Below are positions 60,675 to 64,000 of a DNA stretch of 64,000 nt, piece after piece. This stretch comes from Limonium bicolor (taxonomy: Eukaryota > Streptophyta > Magnoliopsida > Caryophyllales > Plumbaginaceae). Both the position numbers and the translations under genes were made by a program. The stretch is from assembly GCA_023374045.1 (NCBI GenBank), contig CM041782.1:182918925-182982924 (forward strand), written 5' to 3'. Every line of letters begins with the position of its first letter. Positions within the stretch are counted from its first letter, which is position 1. The notes under the pieces were generated by a model. That model was not told the origin of the DNA. It ran no database searches and saw nothing but the letters and a program-made list of their open reading frames with translations.

Positions 60675-60854
60675 GCCTTGTATAATTATGTGATGTGATA
60701 ACCAGTGTATGTTAAGATGTTGTAAGTGTTAATCATGGCGACAGTATAAGCCAACGAATGTTGTAAAAAGAGTGTGTTAATGAATAAAGTGGAGTTGTTT
60801 GAAGCATATAAACCGTGTTGTTACCCAATACTTATTAGTTTGCCAATGAATTAG
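60675..60854 (+). other. AlkB-pol spacer with pol splice acceptor
   Basis: Non-coding 180 bp between the AlkB stop and the pol exon. It ends in GAATTAG at 60854, equivalent to CAATAG before C's protease. Together with intron 3 and the AlkB exon it would be removed (59791-60854, 1064 bp) to make Gag-Pol. Confidence 0.5.
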
Positions 60855-62028
60855 GTGTGCACTCGGAACGGGAGGTATACTGAGTGTCTGCAATGAGGCA
60901 GAAGCCGGCAAGAGCGGCACAATCCTCACCGGTACCTTTCCAGTCAATGGCGTGGACGCTTCGATCTTGTTCGACTCCGGAGCCTCACACACATTTATTT
61001 CGCTATCTTTTGCGAAGAGGCTGGGGTTAGACGGTGATGAGATGCCAGACTTCCTAGTCACTCTCCCGTCGAAAGAGCGGATCAGGTGTACCCGCTACCA
61101 CCGAGATGTTGTTGTGCGAATCAGAGGTGAAGAGTTTCCGATCGACTTGATAGAGTTCGACGGACTTGGTTTTGATGTGATTGTCGGGATGAACTGGTTG
61201 GAGCGGTACAAGGGCAGAATCCTGTGTGCCGAGCATCGTCTGCTTCTTCGGAGTCCATCTGGGGTTACCATATCTTACCGCCAGAGGCCCAGGGAGCCTT
61301 CGACTCAGATCATCACCGCCATGGCTATGTATCGTGAATTACGACGAGGGAGTGATGTATACCTCTGCTATGTCCAGGACATAGAGAGAGATCCAGAGTT
61401 TAGTCCTGATGTGCCGGTAGTGTCGGAGTTTCCTGATGTATTTCCTAAGGAACTGCCGGGCATGCCGCCAGCACGGGAAGTGGAGTTTGAGATTGATTTG
61501 GTTCCGGGCACCGGACCAATTGCGAAGGCGCCCTATCGTATGGCTCCAGCAGAGATGACTGAGCTCAAGGAGCAGCTGAGAGACCTACTCGACAAGGGGT
61601 TCATCCGCCCTAGCGTTTCACCATGGGGAGCGCCGGTCCTCTTCGTGAAGAAGAAGGACGGTAGCCTCCGCCTGTGTATTGACTATCGAGAGCTGAATGC
61701 AGTTACGGTGAAGAACCGTTACCCTTTACCACGCATCGACGATCTATTTGATCAGTTGAGGGGAGCATCAGTATTCTCCAAAATAGACCTACGATCCGGA
61801 TACCACCAGATTGCCATCCGTGACAGTGATATCGAAAAGACAGCATTCAGAACTAGGTATGGGCATTATGAGTTCACAGTTATGCCGTTTGGCTTATCAA
61901 ATGCACCAGCTAAGTTCATGGACTTAATGAACCGCTTGTTCCAAGATCAGTTGGACAAGTCAGTGGTAGTCTTCATCGACGATATACTTGTATACTCGAA
62001 ATCAGAGGTGAGCATGAAAGCCACCTGA
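60855..62028 (+). CDS. pol: B pol: aspartic protease and reverse transcriptase (first part)
   Basis: Polyprotein frame open from 60850 to the stop at 62028, without a suitable ATG, as expected for a fused or spliced Gag-Pol. Protease: [20 protein letters not shown] (catalytic D near 60973), [76 protein letters not shown], and the catalytic FIDD at 61972-61983. The motifs are those of Ty3/gypsy chromoviruses. The frame breaks just after VYSKSE (about 62010), one base short in a G-rich run. The start of the exon is also one base out of phase compared with C. The product would mature Gag and copy the genome in the virus-like particle. Confidence 0.92.
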
Positions 62029-62760
62029 GAAGTGTGTTACAAACATTGAGGAAGAACCAGTTGTATGCGAAATTTTCGAAGTGTGAGTTTTGGTTGAACC
62101 AAGTATCCTTTCTTGGTCATGTGATTTCTGAAGCCGGGATCGCTGTTGATCCGGCAAAGATTGATGTTGTGCGCACCTGGCCTAGGCCGAAGACAGTTAC
62201 CGATATCAGGAGCTTCCTCGGTCTGGCAGGTTATTATAGGAGGTTTGTAAAGGACTTCTCCAGTGTCTCGAAGCCGATGACTTCCTTAATGAAAAAGGAT
62301 GCACCATTCGAGTGGACAGTCGACTGTGAGAGTTCTTTAAGAGTCTCAAGGATGCTCTGACATCTGCACCGTTCTGACATTACCAGACGGTCCAGATGGT
62401 TTTGAGGTCTATTGCGACGCATCAGGCAGGGGTATGGGTTGTGTGTTGATGCAACAACGGAAGGTCGTAGCATACGCCTCCCGACAGCTGAAGAAGCATG
62501 AAGAGAACTACCCTACCCACGACTTAGAATGGGTGCCATTGTCTTCGCACTGAAGATATGGCGACATCATTTGTATGGGGTAAGTGTGACAATCTATTCT
62601 GACCACAAAAGTTTAAAGTACTTGTTCACTCAGAAGGAGTTGAACATGAGACAAAGAAGGTGGGTTGAATTTCTGAATGACTACGATATTAATCTGCAAT
62701 ATAAGGAGGGTAAGGCAAATGTGGTAGCTGACGCACTGAGTCGCCGAGCACACTCTCTCC
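62029..62760 (+). pseudogene. pol: B pol: RT C-terminal part and RNase H
   Basis: Continues RT with the [19 protein letters not shown] and [18 protein letters not shown] blocks (thumb/connection), then RNase H with YCDAS (about 62410), the [15 protein letters not shown] helix, [10 protein letters not shown] and NVVADALSR, the usual order and acidic residues. Three frame changes (about 62335, 62370 and 62527) each fit a lost base in a T, G or T run. No nonsense substitutions were seen in the homologous frame. RNase H would degrade the RNA strand during cDNA synthesis. Confidence 0.85.
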
Positions 62761-64000
62761 ATTCGCTAGTCTCTCATTCTAGCTTGGTTGAAGAGGTGCG
62801 GAGTGCTCAGATGACGGATCAGTACATTTGGAGATTAGACAGAAGCTTATTGATGGCACATTCGAGGGTCAGAAGTACGACTTCAGACTCCACGATGATG
62901 ACCTGATTAGGCTTAATGGCCGATTGTGTATACCGAGGAGTAGCGCTGAGTTGAAGGAGCGCATATTGAGTGAATCCCATTGTTCTACTACTTCGATTCA
63001 CCCCGGAGCTTCAAAGATGTATAAAGGTATGAAAAGATATTTTGGTGGACTGGAATGAAAAAGGATGTGAATGACTATGTGTTGAGGTGTCTCACTTGTC
63101 AGAAGGTCAAGTTTGAGCACCGACGGCCTGGTGGTATGGTACAGCCAATGCCAGTGCCTGAGTGGAAGTTCCATGACATTTCTATGGACTTCGTAGTAGG
63201 GCTTCCGCCTACAAGGGGAGGTCTGAATATGATTTGGGTTGTTGTTGACCGACTGACCAAGGTGGCTCGATTCATACCGATGAAGGACACCTGGAAAGTG
63301 GCAAAACTGGCAGAACTCTTTGATAGAGAATTGTAAGACATCATGGGGTACCGAAAACGATTGTATCTGACAGAGATACCAGATTCTTATCGAGATATTG
63401 GAAGTCTACACGAGAAGCATTGGGTACCGAACTGAAATTGAGTACAGCGTTTCACCCACAGACCGATGGTCAGAGTGAGCGCACCATTCAGACACTTGAG
63501 GATATGCTACGTGCATGTGCACTTGACTTTCAGACCAGCTGGATTGACAAGTTACATCTGATCGAGTTTAGCTACAACAACAGTTACCATGCTTCGATCA
63601 AGATGTCTCCCTTCCAGGCCTTGTACGGTAGACCATGCCGCACGCCATTATGCTGGGATGAGTCGAGTGAGACGGTCATTATAGGACCAGAGTATCTTGA
63701 ACAAGTTCAGGCAGAAGTTCGCCAGATCCGGGCTAACATGAAAACAGCTCAGGATAGACAGAAGTCGTACGCAGATGTGCGCAGACGTGACCTGGAGTTC
63801 GCCGTGGGCGATCAGGTATTTTTGAGAGTATCCCCCATGAAGGGAGTATTTCGTTTTGGCCAGAAAGGCAAGTTGAGCCAAAATATGTGGGGCCTTATGT
63901 TGTGACGGAGCGGATCGGCCCGGTAGCTTACAGACTTGATTTACCCGCCGAGCTGGGCAAGGTACATGATGTATTTCATGTGTCCCAGTTGAAGAAATAT
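62761..64000 (+). pseudogene. pol: B pol: integrase, C-terminus outside window
   Basis: Integrase inserts the cDNA into the genome. The H2C2 zinc domain is seen as HCSTTSIHPG ... CLTCQ. The catalytic core has DFVVGLPPTRGG (first Asp near 63187), SDRDTRF-type second Asp near 63370, and TDGQSERTIQTLED (Glu near 63490). A GPY/F-type segment follows (63880-63960) and then [13 protein letters not shown] at the last bases, the usual lead into a chromodomain. Frame changes at about 62830, 63045, 63330 and 63875 each fit one missing base in a run of identical bases. Confidence 0.88.

Larger units (their letters stand above)
54262..64000 (+). mobile_element. Element B: AlkB-bearing Ty3/gypsy retrotransposon, 3' end outside window
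   Basis: LTR 54262-58123, PBS 58129-58140, gag exons 58343-59790, AlkB exon 59935-60674, then protease, RT, RNase H and integrase to the last base. The RT and integrase sequence type, the initiator-Met primer and a GPY/F-like segment at the end fit a chromovirus of the Tekay/Del kind; a chromodomain would lie beyond 64000. The 3' LTR and TSD are not visible (left flank GAGTT). Confidence 0.93.

Overview
The window looks like heterochromatic nuclear DNA of a flowering plant made almost entirely of nested LTR retrotransposons plus one decayed LINE. I see no ordinary host gene, tRNA or rRNA. The plant assignment rests on the retroelement types: an initiator-Met-primed Ty3/gypsy element of the chromovirus (Tekay/Del-like) kind with about 4 kb LTRs, Tat/Athila-type primer sites, and an L1-like LINE with a zf-RVT tail. 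The species cannot be named from this sequence.

Layout, left to right. 1-714 and 14017-24866 belong to a Tat/Athila-like element 'X' (minus). X is split by 'A' (715-14016, minus), a complete but non-coding element with 4.06/4.04 kb LTRs and TSD GGCATA. X's 5' LTR is split by solo LTR 'D1' (14895-24099, TSD CCATA), which is itself split by solo LTR 'D2' (18622-22500, TSD TGTAT). X sits in a plus-strand LTR 'C2' (24867-28337), which abuts the broken protease of 'C' (28338-39836, minus: LTR, PBS, gag, AlkB, protease). C's LTR is split by solo LTR 'E' (34227-38817, TSD CTTAA). LTR remnants F1/F2 follow, F2 being split by 'G' (41005-49478, TSD GGGCG), a non-coding Tat-like element full of tandem repeats. 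A decayed LINE (about 49900-54261, minus) is split by solo LTR 'H' (51062-52955, TSD CTTGC). The LINE is cut by 'B' (54262 to the window end, plus), a Ty3/gypsy element running LTR, PBS, gag, AlkB, protease, RT, RNase H, integrase.

The main discovery is that two diverged elements (B, plus; C, minus) carry an AlkB-type 2-oxoglutarate/Fe(II) dioxygenase between gag and protease. In B the AlkB reading frame is intact, with all metal and 2OG ligands. In both copies gag appears to be split by short in-phase introns, and one phase-1 donor after the zinc knuckles can join either an AlkB exon that ends in its own stop or a pol exon. This predicts Gag-AlkB and Gag-Pol made by alternative splicing. The primer site (initiator tRNA-Met) lies in a conserved hairpin. 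AlkB relatives of the ALKBH1 type can act on tRNA methyl-adenosine, so a role in primer or genome RNA demethylation is a testable idea, not a demonstrated one.

A caution on sequence quality: every frame break I resolved in B's gag and pol fits a small base loss, almost always one base in a homopolymer or doublet. That pattern suggests uncorrected long-read errors, and B may be intact in the real genome. C instead carries in-frame nonsense changes, the expected pattern of genuine decay.
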